A DNA stretch of 64,000 nt from Holophagae bacterium (GCA_030429565.1 JAUIFE010000009.1:248001-312000); one strand, 5' to 3'; counted from the first letter of the stretch, positions 17,415-26,037 are shown. The notes: generated by a model from the letters alone, not told the origin. Translations and numbers: made by a program.

Positions 17415-17777
17415 ATGAAAAAGAGCAAAAAAGACTTGAGACAGCGTTCTCACCGTCGCATTCGGAAAACGGTAACCGGCACCGCCGAGCGTCCTCGTTT
17501 GGCCGTTTTCCGCAGTCTGAAACAAATCTACGTCCAAGCAATCGACGACGTTACCGGCACCACTCTTGCCTCCGCGTCGACCATGGAAAAAGAATTTAAA
17601 GCAACCGGCAATTACGGTGGCAACATCGATGCGGCCAAAACCGTCGGCTCCTCGATTGCCAAACGCCTGATGGATCAAGGCATTTCCGCGGTTGTCTTCG
17701 ATCGTGGCGGCTTTCAGTACCACGGTCGGGTTAAAGCCGTGGCTGAAGCTGCGCGCGAAGCCGGCCTTAAATTCTAA
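17415..17777 (+). CDS. rplR: 50S ribosomal protein L18
   Basis: A 120-residue 5S rRNA-binding protein. The basic N-terminus, RPRLAVFRS-like strand and C-terminal FDRGGFQYHGRVKAVAEAAREAGL are typical. AGGAGCG precedes the ATG. Confidence 0.95.
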   Translation: MKKSKKDLRQRSHRRIRKTVTGTAERPRLAVFRSLKQIYVQAIDDVTGTTLASASTMEKEFKATGNYGGNIDAAKTVGSSIAKRLMDQGISAVVFDRGGFQYHGRVKAVAEAAREAGLKF

Positions 17778-17800
17778 GCAGGCATGCAAAGGAGCATAAG

Positions 17801-18307
17801 GTGAAAGGTAACAAAGCCACGGTTAATGAAATGAACCTGAAGGACAGCGTGGTTGTCATTCGTCGCGTTACCAAAGTTGTAAAAGGCGGTAAAAACTTTG
17901 CCTTTTCCGCTATGGTAGTTGTGGGCGACGGTGAGGGCCAGGTGGGTTTCGGTCAAGGTAAAGCCTTGGAAGTCCCCTCCGCCATCAAAAAAGCGGTTGC
18001 TGTTGCAAAGAAAAACATGATCAAGGTCCCCTTGATCGACGGCACGATTCCTCATGAAGTCAATGAGCGCTCCGGCGCCGGTCAGGTTCTCCTGAAGCCG
18101 GCTCCCGAAGGTACCGGCGTTATCGCCGGTGGTGCGGTTCGCTCGGTGGTGGAAGCCGCCGGTATTCGCGATATCGTCACCAAGTCACTTGGTTCCGATA
18201 ACAAGATCAACATCGTCAAAGCTACCTTCAAAGCTTTGGAAGCATTGCACGATCCGACCGAGTACGCAAAAGCTCGTGGTCGTGACCTTGTGAAAGAGAG
18301 GGCGTAA
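17801..18307 (+). CDS. rpsE: 30S ribosomal protein S5
   Basis: A 168-residue protein involved in fidelity and mRNA unwinding. The double-stranded-RNA-binding-like domain (VVIRRVTKVVKGGKNFAFSA) and the VIAGGAVRSVVEAAGI segment are conserved. GTG start with AAAGGAG upstream. The stop TAA shares one base with the rpmD ATG. Confidence 0.96.
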   Translation: MKGNKATVNEMNLKDSVVVIRRVTKVVKGGKNFAFSAMVVVGDGEGQVGFGQGKALEVPSAIKKAVAVAKKNMIKVPLIDGTIPHEVNERSGAGQVLLKPAPEGTGVIAGGAVRSVVEAAGIRDIVTKSLGSDNKINIVKATFKALEALHDPTEYAKARGRDLVKERA

Positions 18308-18483
18308 TGAGCACCATCAAGATTCGTTTGAAGCGCGGGTTCCCCGGCAAGTTGAAAACGCATGTCAAAGTGGCGCGCTCGTTGGGTCTCCGCAAAGTGA
18401 ACCAAGTTAAAGAACTGAAGGATTGCCCCGAGGTTCGCGGGCAGATCAAAAAGATCGACTACCTTCTGGAAATCGTTGAGTAA
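18307..18483 (+). CDS. rpmD: 50S ribosomal protein L30
   Basis: A 58-residue protein read directly from the sequence. It begins MSTIKIRLKRG, contains VARSLGLRKVNQ and ends KKIDYLLEIVE. Length and position between rpsE and rplO match L30. The ATG overlaps the rpsE stop by one base (TAATG), and a GAGAGGG sits just upstream inside rpsE. L30 is missing in some phyla, so its presence here is informative. Confidence 0.93.
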   Translation: MSTIKIRLKRGFPGKLKTHVKVARSLGLRKVNQVKELKDCPEVRGQIKKIDYLLEIVE

Positions 18484-18495
18484 AAGGATTCGGCC

Positions 18496-18939
18496 ATGAA
18501 GTTGAATGAATTACGACCCAACGACGGGGCGACGCGCAACAAAAAGCGCGTCGGCCGTGGTCCCGGGTCAGGTAACGGCAAAACCGCAGGCCGTGGTCAC
18601 AAGGGACAAAAATCCCGCAGTGGTTACAGCCGCAAGCGCGGCTTCGAGGGCGGTCAAATGCCTTTGCAGCGTCGCGTTCCCAAGCGTGGCTTCAAAAACA
18701 TCTTCCGCAAGGAATGGGTTGTTTTAAACGTTTCGATGTTTGAAAATCGCGACGTAAGTGAAGTCACTTTGGACGACTACCGCAAGTTGGGGCTTATCAA
18801 AAACCTCCGCGATGGTGTTAAGATTCTTGGCGACGGCGAGTTGACCAAGGCCATCACCTTCCACGCGCATAAGTTTTCTAAGTCCGCCCAAGAAAAGATC
18901 GAAAAGGCCGGCGGCAAGTGCGTCGTCATCGAGGAATAA
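18496..18939 (+). CDS. rplO: 50S ribosomal protein L15
   Basis: A 147-residue protein with the long Gly/Lys/Arg-rich N-terminal tail (KKRVGRGPGSGNGKTAGRG) and a globular C-terminal domain ending KAGGKCVVIEE. AAGGATTCG is upstream. secY follows after 35 bases. Confidence 0.95.
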   Translation: MKLNELRPNDGATRNKKRVGRGPGSGNGKTAGRGHKGQKSRSGYSRKRGFEGGQMPLQRRVPKRGFKNIFRKEWVVLNVSMFENRDVSEVTLDDYRKLGLIKNLRDGVKILGDGELTKAITFHAHKFSKSAQEKIEKAGGKCVVIEE

Positions 18940-18974
18940 CCTCGCGCCAAAACACTTGTTAAAGAGACGACAAC

Positions 18975-20399
18975 ATGGACAAGGTAATCGAAAACATCCA
19001 GAACATCTTTAAAATCCAGGATCTTCGCAATCGGATCTTCTTTACGTTGGGGATTCTATTTCTGTACCGCCTGGGCTGCATGGTCTTGGTCCCGGGGATC
19101 GACAGTAAAGAGGTGGCTCACCTCTTCGATCTGGCCGGCAGTAACATGTTGGATATGGCCAACACGTTCAGTGGTGGTGCATTAGCCAATGCGGCGGTTT
19201 TCGCCCTCGGCATCATGCCCTACATCACCGCTTCCATCATCCTCCAGATTTTGCAGAAATCGGTTCCGTACCTCGAGCGCCTCTCGAAAGAAGGCGAGCA
19301 GGGACGTAACAAGATCAATCGCTACACCCGTTACTTGACGGTTGTCTTTGCGTTGCTGCACTCGTGGGGCATCACCCAGCTCTTGATCAGTATGGATCAG
19401 GGCAACGGTTCAATGATCACCCTCGAAAGCACCCTGTATTTCCGAATTGTCGCCATGGTCACCTTGACCACCGGTGCCATTCTGATCATGTGGTTGGGTG
19501 AGAAGATTACCGAAAACGGCATCGGTAACGGTATTTCGCTGATCATTTTCGCAAGTATCGTCGTCGTTGTGCCTGGCTCCGTGGGCCAGATTTGGACGCA
19601 GGTTCAGAGCGGTGCGATTCCCGCACCTATCATGGCCTTAGTCTTGGCCGTCGTTGCTGCGACGATTGTTTTTGTGGTGTTCTTTGAACTGGGTACACGC
19701 AAAATCACGATTCAATATGCCAAAAGAATGGGCAAAGAGGGCCAGGGTGGCGGCGGTAGCAGCCACCTGCCTTTCAAAGTCAATTCGGCCAACGTTATCC
19801 CGGTCATTTTCTCGGCCTCAGTCATTCAGATCCCTTCCATGCTGCTTAATGTGACTTCCGAGTCCAAAAACGCGGTACTGTACGGGGTTTTAGATCAACT
19901 GTCTTACGGCCGACCGTTGAGCAACGTATTGTTTTTCGTGACGACAATGTTCTTCACCTTCTTTTATGTGGAGATGTTGTTTAACCCCAAAGACACGGCT
20001 GAAAACCTGAAAAAACAGGGTGGTTTCATTCCCGGCATTCGCCCGGGTATCGAAACCCAGGAATACATTGAGCGCGTACTTAACCGTCTTACCTTTTGGG
20101 GGGGCTTGTACCTTTCCCTGGTAAGTATCGTTCCCAGCTTGATCATGACTGGTTTGCAATTGAACCGTCTGCCTAGCTGGCTCGGTGGTGATCTCTTTGC
20201 TGAGTATCTGCCGGCAATGTTGAACGACGGTACCGGCGTCATGCTGGCGAGCGCATTGGGCGGCACGAGCTTGCTGATTATTATCAGCGTCGCCTTGGAC
20301 TTTATTAACAAGATCGACAACCAACTGGTGATGCGGAAATACGATGGATTTACCTCATCCGCGGGTGGATCGAAGATTCGAACTCGTCGATACGCATAA
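18975..20399 (+). CDS. secY: SecY, protein-export channel subunit
   Basis: Pore-forming subunit of the Sec translocon, 474 residues, longer than the usual ~430-450. About ten membrane segments are visible, with PYITASIILQ at TM2, YLERLSKEGEQGRNKINRYTRY in the first large cytoplasmic loop and FVEMLFNP-like TM8 neighbourhood. The loop before TM7 carries a Gly-rich stretch (GQGGGGSS). adk and map, which often follow secY, are absent; infA comes next after 118 bases containing a likely promoter. Confidence 0.96.
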   Translation: MDKVIENIQNIFKIQDLRNRIFFTLGILFLYRLGCMVLVPGIDSKEVAHLFDLAGSNMLDMANTFSGGALANAAVFALGIMPYITASIILQILQKSVPYLERLSKEGEQGRNKINRYTRYLTVVFALLHSWGITQLLISMDQGNGSMITLESTLYFRIVAMVTLTTGAILIMWLGEKITENGIGNGISLIIFASIVVVVPGSVGQIWTQVQSGAIPAPIMALVLAVVAATIVFVVFFELGTRKITIQYAKRMGKEGQGGGGSSHLPFKVNSANVIPVIFSASVIQIPSMLLNVTSESKNAVLYGVLDQLSYGRPLSNVLFFVTTMFFTFFYVEMLFNPKDTAENLKKQGGFIPGIRPGIETQEYIERVLNRLTFWGGLYLSLVSIVPSLIMTGLQLNRLPSWLGGDLFAEYLPAMLNDGTGVMLASALGGTSLLIIISVALDFINKIDNQLVMRKYDGFTSSAGGSKIRTRRYA

Positions 20400-20412
20400 G
20401 GCCTGTTTGCAG

Positions 20413-20441
20413 TTGTAACCACCCTTGAATTAGGGTAGGAT
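20413..20441 (+). promoter_or_regulatory. Probable internal promoter for infA-rpsM-rpsK-rpoA-rplQ
   Basis: TTGTAA (20413-20418), a 17-base spacer and TAGGAT (20436-20441) lie in the longest gap of the second half of the operon. The -10 hexamer is identical to that of the rpsL promoter. It would let the rpoA end of the operon be transcribed separately. Confidence 0.5.
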
Positions 20442-20517
20442 TGCGAGTTGGCCCGCGTGAGGCTGCCGCCAGAGGCCGGCCTGCGTATTTGCACGAACAG
20501 AAGGAGTGGGTGACTTA

Positions 20518-20736
20518 GTGGCTAAAGAAGACGCGATTGAAATGCAAGCGGTAGTGTTAGAGACCCTACCAAATGCTACTTTTAAAGTAGAGCTGGAGAA
20601 CAAACATCAGGTTCTGGCTCACATTTCCGGAAAAATGCGGAAAAACTTCATTCGGATTCTGCCAGGCGACAAAGTCCTCGTTGAACTTTCACCTTACGAT
20701 TTGACTCGCGGACGGATTGTCTATCGCTACAAATAA
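20518..20736 (+). CDS. infA: Translation initiation factor IF-1
   Basis: A 72-residue OB-fold factor that occupies the A site during initiation; the length is exactly canonical. MAKEDAIEMQAVVLE and RGRIVYRYK are diagnostic. I chose the GTG at 20518 by homology; AAGGAG (20501-20506) is rather far, but GGGTGA is closer. rpmJ (L36), often next, is absent from the 41-base gap to rpsM. Confidence 0.95.
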   Translation: MAKEDAIEMQAVVLETLPNATFKVELENKHQVLAHISGKMRKNFIRILPGDKVLVELSPYDLTRGRIVYRYK

Positions 20737-20777
20737 TCCGTGCTATTTGTGTCGTGGAATCTCTTTGGAGGCTAGTT

Positions 20778-21146
20778 GTGGCACGTATTGCCGGGGTTGA
20801 TTTACCCCACAACAAACGAATTGAAATCGGCTTAACCTACATCTTCGGGATTGGCCGTACTCGCGCTCACGAAATTTTGACTGAGTGTGGTATCGACTTC
20901 GGTACCAAAGTAAAAGATCTGACGGAAGAAGAAACTTCAACACTGCGTCGCGTCATTCAAGAAGGCGCTGAGGTTGAAGGTGACTTGCGCAAACGGATCA
21001 GCTTGGATATCAAGCGTCTTATGGAAATTGGCTGCTATCGCGGAAACCGCCACAAGCGCAATCTGCCCTGTCGCGGTCAACGGACCCACACCAACGCGCG
21101 TACCAAGCGCGGACGCCGCATCGCGATTGCGGGCAAGAAGAAATAA
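20778..21146 (+). CDS. rpsM: 30S ribosomal protein S13
   Basis: A 122-residue head protein contacting P-site tRNA with its basic tail. MARIAGVDLPHNKR opens it and RGQRTHTNARTKRG is the helix-two-turn-helix end. The GTG at 20778 follows TTGGAGG (20765-20771). The open frame extends 8 codons upstream without homology. Confidence 0.96.
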   Translation: MARIAGVDLPHNKRIEIGLTYIFGIGRTRAHEILTECGIDFGTKVKDLTEEETSTLRRVIQEGAEVEGDLRKRISLDIKRLMEIGCYRGNRHKRNLPCRGQRTHTNARTKRGRRIAIAGKKK

Positions 21147-21162
21147 TTGGAGCCAATGAATC

Positions 21163-21561
21163 ATGAGTAAAGGTAAAGCGGCCAAAAAAGGTGCTCGCAA
21201 AAAGGATCGCCGCACCGTTGTGCACGGTGTGGTTCACATCCAGGCGAGCTTCAATAACACGATCATTACGTTCACCGACAAAGACGGTAACGCGCTTTCT
21301 TGGGCGTCGTCCGGTGGACAGGGTTTTCGCGGTTCCCGTAAAGGCACTCCCTTTGCGGCCCAGGTAGCCTCCTCTACGGCGGGTAACAAAGCCAAAGATT
21401 ACGGTGTCAAGATGATTGACATCGAAGTGTCCGGTCCCGGTGCCGGTCGCGAATCGTCGATCCGCGCCTTGCATGCTTTGGGTTTTGAAATCAAAAGCAT
21501 CAAAGACGTTACGCCGATTCCTCACAATGGTTGCCGTCCGCCCAAACGGCGTCGGGTATAA
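21163..21561 (+). CDS. rpsK: 30S ribosomal protein S11
   Basis: A 132-residue platform protein binding the Shine-Dalgarno helix region. HIQASFNNTIITFTD, GSRKGTPFAAQVA and the C-terminal NGCRPPKRRRV are diagnostic. rpsD (S4), commonly between rpsK and rpoA, is not present. Confidence 0.96.
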   Translation: MSKGKAAKKGARKKDRRTVVHGVVHIQASFNNTIITFTDKDGNALSWASSGGQGFRGSRKGTPFAAQVASSTAGNKAKDYGVKMIDIEVSGPGAGRESSIRALHALGFEIKSIKDVTPIPHNGCRPPKRRRV

Positions 21562-21636
21562 CCTCAGCGCTAAAATGCGAGAACCCACGACCAAGCAACA
21601 ATTTGGTTCGATAATCGACGGCGGAGGATTGCCATT

Positions 21637-22617
21637 ATGATGCAAGTGAAAACTTACCAGAGACCGCGACGCATTGAATTCAGCGAAGAGGAAATGACCG
21701 AAAGCTACGGCAAGTTTTTCTGTCAGCCCTTCGAACGCGGCTTTGGCACCACCATTGGTAACGCTTTGCGCAGAACGCTTTTGTCTTCAATTGAAGGCGC
21801 AGCCATTACGGCGGTCAAAATTGAAGGGGTGTTGCACGAATTTACGGCGGTACCCGGTGTGGCGGAAGATGTTACGGATATTATCCTTAACCTCAAAACC
21901 ATCCCTATCAAAATGCACAGCAAAGAACCCCAACGGATTCACTTGGACGTGACCGGTCCCTGCGATGTGACCTCCAATGACATCGTGACCAATGCTGACG
22001 TGGATATTCTCGATAAGTCGATTCACATCGCGACCCTCGCTGAGAATGCCCACCTCAAGATGGAGCTGATGGTCGAAATGAATCGCGGCTATGTCGTTGC
22101 CGAAGACAACTATCGCGATGATTTCGAAATCGGTTTTATTCCGCTTGACTCCGGTCACAGCCCCATCTCTATCGTCAAATACACCGTTGGCAGCGCTCGC
22201 GTTGGTCAGAACTCGAATTACGACAAACTGACCATCGAAATCACCACCAATGGTTCCGTTCATCCTAAAGACGCCCTTGCTTATGCGGCCAACTTGCTGC
22301 GCGAGCAATTGAGCATTTTCGTTCATTTCGAAAGCGTTCCTGAGGATGCACCGGCCAAAGAGAAAGACGAAGAGAAAGAGAAGTTGCGCGAGTTGCTGGA
22401 ACGCAGCGTCGACGAACTCGAATTGTCGGTTCGTTCCCACAACTGTCTCAAAAACGCCAACATCCGCTCTATCGGTGAACTGGTCCAAAAGACCGAATCC
22501 GAAATCCTCAAAACTAAGAACTTTGGTCGTAAGTCCTTGAACGAGATTAAAGAGATTCTTCTCCAAATGGGCCTGACCTTAGGGATGCAGATTGACTTAG
22601 AAAATCTTAGGAAGTAA
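21637..22617 (+). CDS. rpoA: RNA polymerase alpha subunit
   Basis: Assembly platform of RNA polymerase, 326 residues. The N-terminal dimerisation domain has GNALRRTLLSSIEGAA and the linker is Glu/Lys-rich (~235-250). The C-terminal domain has SVRSHNCLKNANI, matching the DNA- and activator-contacting determinants of E. coli alpha-CTD, and KTKNFGRKSLNEIKE. Two tandem ATG codons (21637, 21640) make the exact start ambiguous; GGAGG lies upstream. Confidence 0.97.
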   Translation: MMQVKTYQRPRRIEFSEEEMTESYGKFFCQPFERGFGTTIGNALRRTLLSSIEGAAITAVKIEGVLHEFTAVPGVAEDVTDIILNLKTIPIKMHSKEPQRIHLDVTGPCDVTSNDIVTNADVDILDKSIHIATLAENAHLKMELMVEMNRGYVVAEDNYRDDFEIGFIPLDSGHSPISIVKYTVGSARVGQNSNYDKLTIEITTNGSVHPKDALAYAANLLREQLSIFVHFESVPEDAPAKEKDEEKEKLRELLERSVDELELSVRSHNCLKNANIRSIGELVQKTESEILKTKNFGRKSLNEIKEILLQMGLTLGMQIDLENLRK

Positions 22618-22623
22618 CAGATC

Positions 22624-23022
22624 ATGCGACACAGAAAGGGATACACAAAACTCAACCGCAACACCAATCAGCGCAAAGCGTTGCTGAAAGGTTTGGCGAT
22701 TTCCTTGTTCGAGCATGGTCGTATTACCACGACTGTTGCCAAAGCCAAGGAACTGCGTCGTTATGCCGAGCGTTTGATCACGATCGCCAAGCAGCAGACG
22801 CCCAACGCCCACCGTTTGGTTTTTTCTCGTTTGCAAAACAAAGAAATCACCAAAAAGTTGCTCAATGAATACGGACCCACTTACAAAGACCGCAACGGCG
22901 GTTACACGCGCATCCTCAAAAAAGGACGTCGCTTGGGTGACGGTGCCGAAATGGCCTTCATTGAACTGGTAGGCTTTGATCCATTGCAAAGTAAAGCTAC
23001 GGAAGAACAAGCCGAAGCTTAA
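22624..23022 (+). CDS. rplQ: 50S ribosomal protein L17
   Basis: A 132-residue large-subunit protein, last gene of the operon. MRHRKGYTKLNRNTNQRKALLK-type opening (shortened here) and GGYTRILKKGRRLGDGAEMAFIELV are diagnostic. It starts 6 bases after rpoA and is followed at once by a strong terminator. Confidence 0.95.
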   Translation: MRHRKGYTKLNRNTNQRKALLKGLAISLFEHGRITTTVAKAKELRRYAERLITIAKQQTPNAHRLVFSRLQNKEITKKLLNEYGPTYKDRNGGYTRILKKGRRLGDGAEMAFIELVGFDPLQSKATEEQAEA

Positions 23023-23024
23023 TT

Positions 23025-23051
23025 AAAAAGCCCCGGCAACGGGGCTTTTTT
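23025..23051 (+). terminator. Rho-independent terminator of the ribosomal protein operon
   Basis: A 10-bp stem AAAAAGCCCC / GGGGCTTTTT with a 6-base loop runs into a T tract, 2 bases after the rplQ stop. Confidence 0.92.
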
Positions 23052-23068
23052 AATTTAGGGGGGTCATC

Positions 23069-23782
23069 TTGAAGATTGGTGTTTTAATCACGGGTCATCC
23101 TACTGACTTTACCCTCCAGAATTACGGTGACTACGGCGATCTTTGTATCTCGTTGTTAACCGAACCTCAGGCCGAATGGGACCGTTTCGACGTTACCACC
23201 GGTGAATATCCTCCCGACCCGCAAGCTTATGCTGCTTGGGTTGTGACCGGCAGCGCCGCCGACGCGCATGACAGTTTGCCGTGGATTGAAACCCTTAAAA
23301 CGTTTTTACGCGCGCGTTTCGCCGACGGCCACAAGCTGCTCGGCATTTGTTTTGGTCATCAGGCGATTGCCGGCGCGCTCGGTGGACGCAGTGGTCGTGC
23401 CCAGCATGGTTGGGAAGTGGGTGTGGTCGACATCCGTCTTGAGTCCGCCTTTTTAGACGGACCTTTCAGTGAAGGTTTGCCGCCGGCACTTTCGGTGCTT
23501 GAGAGCCACCGCGACGAAGTGCTCGCGTTGCCACCAGATGCGGTTTTGTGGGGTTCCACCGAACAATCACCCAACCAAATGTTTGCCATTGGCGAGCAGG
23601 TTTTTTGTATGCAGGGCCACCCTGAATACTATGCCGAAATCGTGGAAGACTTGGTGCGGACACGTGCCAAAAACGGTTTAATTCCACGGGGCACCGCCGC
23701 CGCCGCCCTGAAAACGCTGGCCGAAATCCCACCGGATCGCGAATTGTGGCAGCGCTTAATGAAACGGTTTTTGTATCGCTAA
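23069..23782 (+). CDS. Class I glutamine amidotransferase family protein
   Basis: A 237-residue stand-alone class I GATase domain. The nucleophilic Cys lies in LGICFGHQAIAGALGG (about residue 93) and the His/Glu dyad in MQGHPEY (about residue 190), so the triad looks complete and hydrolysis of a gamma-glutamyl amide or peptide is plausible. There is no synthetase partner. Family relatives annotated as GMP-synthase-like include peptidases that act on gamma-glutamyl compounds; the substrate is unknown. The TTG start is preceded by AGGGGGG. It sits alone between two terminators. Confidence 0.75.
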   Translation: MKIGVLITGHPTDFTLQNYGDYGDLCISLLTEPQAEWDRFDVTTGEYPPDPQAYAAWVVTGSAADAHDSLPWIETLKTFLRARFADGHKLLGICFGHQAIAGALGGRSGRAQHGWEVGVVDIRLESAFLDGPFSEGLPPALSVLESHRDEVLALPPDAVLWGSTEQSPNQMFAIGEQVFCMQGHPEYYAEIVEDLVRTRAKNGLIPRGTAAAALKTLAEIPPDRELWQRLMKRFLYR

Positions 23783-23793
23783 CCTTTATCGTT

Positions 23794-23812
23794 AGCACTT
23801 TTCGTGCTTTTT
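23794..23812 (+). terminator. Probable terminator after the amidotransferase gene
   Basis: AGCAC-TTTTC-GTGCT followed by TTTT, just after an overlapping GCTAAC/GTTAGC hairpin that includes the stop codon. The stem is short (5 bp), so strength is uncertain. Confidence 0.5.
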
Positions 23813-23821
23813 AGCAGGTAC

Positions 23822-24469
23822 TTACCACTGGTTGAAATCTGTCGTGCAGGGGAAAAGCAAAGCCCGCACCGGCGATGCATCGCAATCTTTGAGTTTTAAC
23901 GGCAGCGCGGATAACAGGTATTCACCGGCGGCGACCGCGTCTAAAACGATCCCCTCTAAGATGGCCATGCCGCGCGCCTTGACCGTTTGATGCGATTCCA
24001 AGGCTTTGGAATCGGCTGGATCGATCGAGGGCGTATCGATGCCGACCAAAAACACGCCATGTGCGTGTAAGGCCTCAATTAGGGCCGGTGACAAGCTGTT
24101 GAAATCGTCATTCCACGATTCCGGTTCGGGAAAACTACCCGTGGCAAATAGAACCCGTGGAGCGGTGACCTGGCTCAGGTCGACATCTTCACAGGTGATG
24201 CGTTGTCCGCGCGGGAGATTGACGCGGATGACCTGGCAGCGACCGAGGTATTTGGCTGGATCAACGCCGTCGATCCCCACCCCGGCGGCGTCGTAGTGGT
24301 TGGGCGCATCGGTGTGGGCGCCGAGGTGGACGGTGGCGCGAATACTGGACAAGCCGAGGTGGTCGCCGCGATCAAAATCAAGCAGAACATCGCGTGTGAA
24401 CGGCGTGTCGCCTGGGAACACAGCGAGTTGGGGCGAGATGAGCGGTGATATGTCGTGGTATTCGGGCAT
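23822..24469 (-). CDS. KynB-type cyclase / arylformamidase
   Basis: A 215-residue metal-dependent hydrolase of the cyclase family, closest by motifs to kynurenine formamidase, which converts N-formylkynurenine to kynurenine. The metal site HLGAHTDAPNHY (HxxxHxDxP) is intact. SIDPADSKALESH, ILEGIVLDAV and LPLKLKDCDASPVRALL match KynB-like signatures. No other kynurenine-pathway gene is nearby. The ATG at 24469 follows AAAGGAAAC on the minus strand. The gene is divergent from the CcmH-like gene, with 57 bases between them. Confidence 0.75.
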   Translation of the reverse strand: MPEYHDISPLISPQLAVFPGDTPFTRDVLLDFDRGDHLGLSSIRATVHLGAHTDAPNHYDAAGVGIDGVDPAKYLGRCQVIRVNLPRGQRITCEDVDLSQVTAPRVLFATGSFPEPESWNDDFNSLSPALIEALHAHGVFLVGIDTPSIDPADSKALESHQTVKARGMAILEGIVLDAVAAGEYLLSALPLKLKDCDASPVRALLFPCTTDFNQW

Positions 24470-24501
24470 GTTGTTTCCTTTCAGCGCGGTATTGCAATGG
24501 G

Positions 24502-24507
24502 TATAAT
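24502..24507 (+). promoter_or_regulatory. -10 element for the CcmH-like gene
   Basis: A perfect TATAAT lies 25 bases before the ATG at 24527. The hexamer 17 bases upstream (TTTCAG) is a poor -35. The leader would be only about 14 bases, just enough for the GGGAGGT ribosome-binding site. Confidence 0.45.
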
Positions 24508-24526
24508 AGCCTGGCTGGGAGGTCGC

Positions 24527-24997
24527 ATGCGCGCTTTTGTTGGATTCCTTATGTTGATGAGTGTCAGCCTTTTTGGGCAACAGTTAGTCATTCCCAAGAC
24601 GCTGTCGCCAGAGCAAGCCGAGCTCTACCAGAAAGTTGCTATCTCCGTTGTGGCCCCTTGCTGCAAGAACATGATTCCGGTTGCTTATCACGAGAGCCCC
24701 ATGGCTCAAGGTGTATTGGGCGAAATTGAGCGGGGGATTCTTGACGGCAAAAATGAAGCCGAGATTCACCAGCTCCTGCGCGACATGCGCTTTAACGGTA
24801 ATGACGATGCGCGTGTGATTTTCGCCATTCCTGAGAAAAATTGGTTGGGCATGATCGCCTGGGGTGCCCCCGTGCTGTTCATCATTTTGTTCAGCGTCGG
24901 TTTGTATCTCATGCTGCGGGCCCCGAAAGCCAAACAAGAAGACAGTCCCGACGATCTCGATGCTTTGCGCGAGCGGGTGATTAAAGACTTGAGTTAG
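24527..24997 (+). CDS. CcmH/NrfF-like membrane-anchored protein with an adjacent CC motif
   Basis: A 156-residue protein with an N-terminal signal sequence and a membrane helix near residues 105-127 (MIAWGAPVLFIILFSVGLYLML). The middle follows the CcmH cytochrome c maturation pattern: a Cys site, SPMAQGVLGEIERGILDGKNEAEI, then a short loop before the helix. The usual CxxC is replaced by adjacent cysteines (APCCKN), so redox function is uncertain. No other cytochrome c biogenesis gene is nearby. The start at 24527 follows GGGAGGT. Its stop overlaps that of the convergent gene by 3-4 bases. Confidence 0.55.
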   Translation: MRAFVGFLMLMSVSLFGQQLVIPKTLSPEQAELYQKVAISVVAPCCKNMIPVAYHESPMAQGVLGEIERGILDGKNEAEIHQLLRDMRFNGNDDARVIFAIPEKNWLGMIAWGAPVLFIILFSVGLYLMLRAPKAKQEDSPDDLDALRERVIKDLS

Positions 24998-26037
24998 TCA
25001 CCGACGACATTGGCGCCTTTTTCCGGCAAGCGGTCATAGGGAACCCCTTTTATGCGTAACCACAGTAGTCTTAACGCATTGGGGGCTGGCTCGGGTCGCG
25101 GTCGGCGCACAATTTGTTGGTCGGGCGTTTGATCTACGTCGTGGATTTCATAAGTAAACACATAAAAGTCGCGGCTGCCAAAACGCAAATCGGTATACAC
25201 CAGATGGTCGTTCTCGCGATGCAAGGTGTAATAGCCCTTGCTAAATGCCTTGAGCTGATGCAAACCCGGATGGTCGCCCAGTGACTCGCTTAAGGTAGAA
25301 GCGCGTGGTATGGCGCTAAAGCGGATCTCCGTGCGGTCTCCTAGAAACGAGTAGAAACTTTCATAGACCACGTCGTCCTCGAGGTAGAGGGCGCGCCACA
25401 GAACATTGTTAAACATGCCGGCCATCGTGAGCAAACGACCGTCGCCACGCAGGTCGGTACGTTGGGCAAGTGCTTCGTGAAAAACGCGTTCTGCCGAAGC
25501 TTTGTTGAACAGGGTGATGCCCAAATAGCTGCTGCTGAGCAGCAGGGCGCCGAAGACAATACGGCGTCGCGTTGCCGGCTCTGTCCCGGACCGGAGACCG
25601 GTGAGGGTCGCAAAAATCAGTGGCAGGGTATAGAGCGGGTCGATGATAAATATCGAACTCCAAGCATAAGGGAAGTTCGAAAACGGCCAAGCGATTTGGG
25701 TGCCATAGGTGGTTAGGCAATCGAGCATCGGGTGGGTGATGAGGCTGAGAAACATGAGCAAGGTCCAGTCTCGCCAGGACGCCCCGGTTTGTCGATGGAT
25801 TCGCGTTGGTAGCCAGGCGAGCAACGGTGCCGCGAGTGTGAGGACCAAAAATGAGTGGGTAAAACCACGGTGGAGAACAAGACGCTCGAGGTCGTTCCAG
25901 AGCGGGTAAACCAGGACGTCAAAGTCGGGTAGGGTGCCGGCGAGAGCGCCCCAAGCAAGGGCACGACGGCCGACTTTACGGCCGAGGACGGCCTCACCGA
26001 CGGTGGCGCCTAAAACCAGTTGGGTCAATGAATCCAT
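24994..26037 (-). CDS. YdjM/YfhP-type membrane metal-dependent hydrolase
   Basis: A 347-residue integral membrane protein. MDSLTQLVLGATVGEAVLGRKVGRRA, GTLPDFDVL and HRGFTHSF are the hallmarks of the DUF457-type family annotated as membrane-bound metal-dependent hydrolases; the conserved Asp/His residues probably bind metal. About four membrane segments fill the N-terminal half; the C-terminal ~150 residues are soluble. Actual activity of the family is poorly known. It is convergent with, and overlaps by 4 bases, the CcmH-like gene. Confidence 0.75.
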   Translation of the reverse strand: MDSLTQLVLGATVGEAVLGRKVGRRALAWGALAGTLPDFDVLVYPLWNDLERLVLHRGFTHSFLVLTLAAPLLAWLPTRIHRQTGASWRDWTLLMFLSLITHPMLDCLTTYGTQIAWPFSNFPYAWSSIFIIDPLYTLPLIFATLTGLRSGTEPATRRRIVFGALLLSSSYLGITLFNKASAERVFHEALAQRTDLRGDGRLLTMAGMFNNVLWRALYLEDDVVYESFYSFLGDRTEIRFSAIPRASTLSESLGDHPGLHQLKAFSKGYYTLHRENDHLVYTDLRFGSRDFYVFTYEIHDVDQTPDQQIVRRPRPEPAPNALRLLWLRIKGVPYDRLPEKGANVVGD

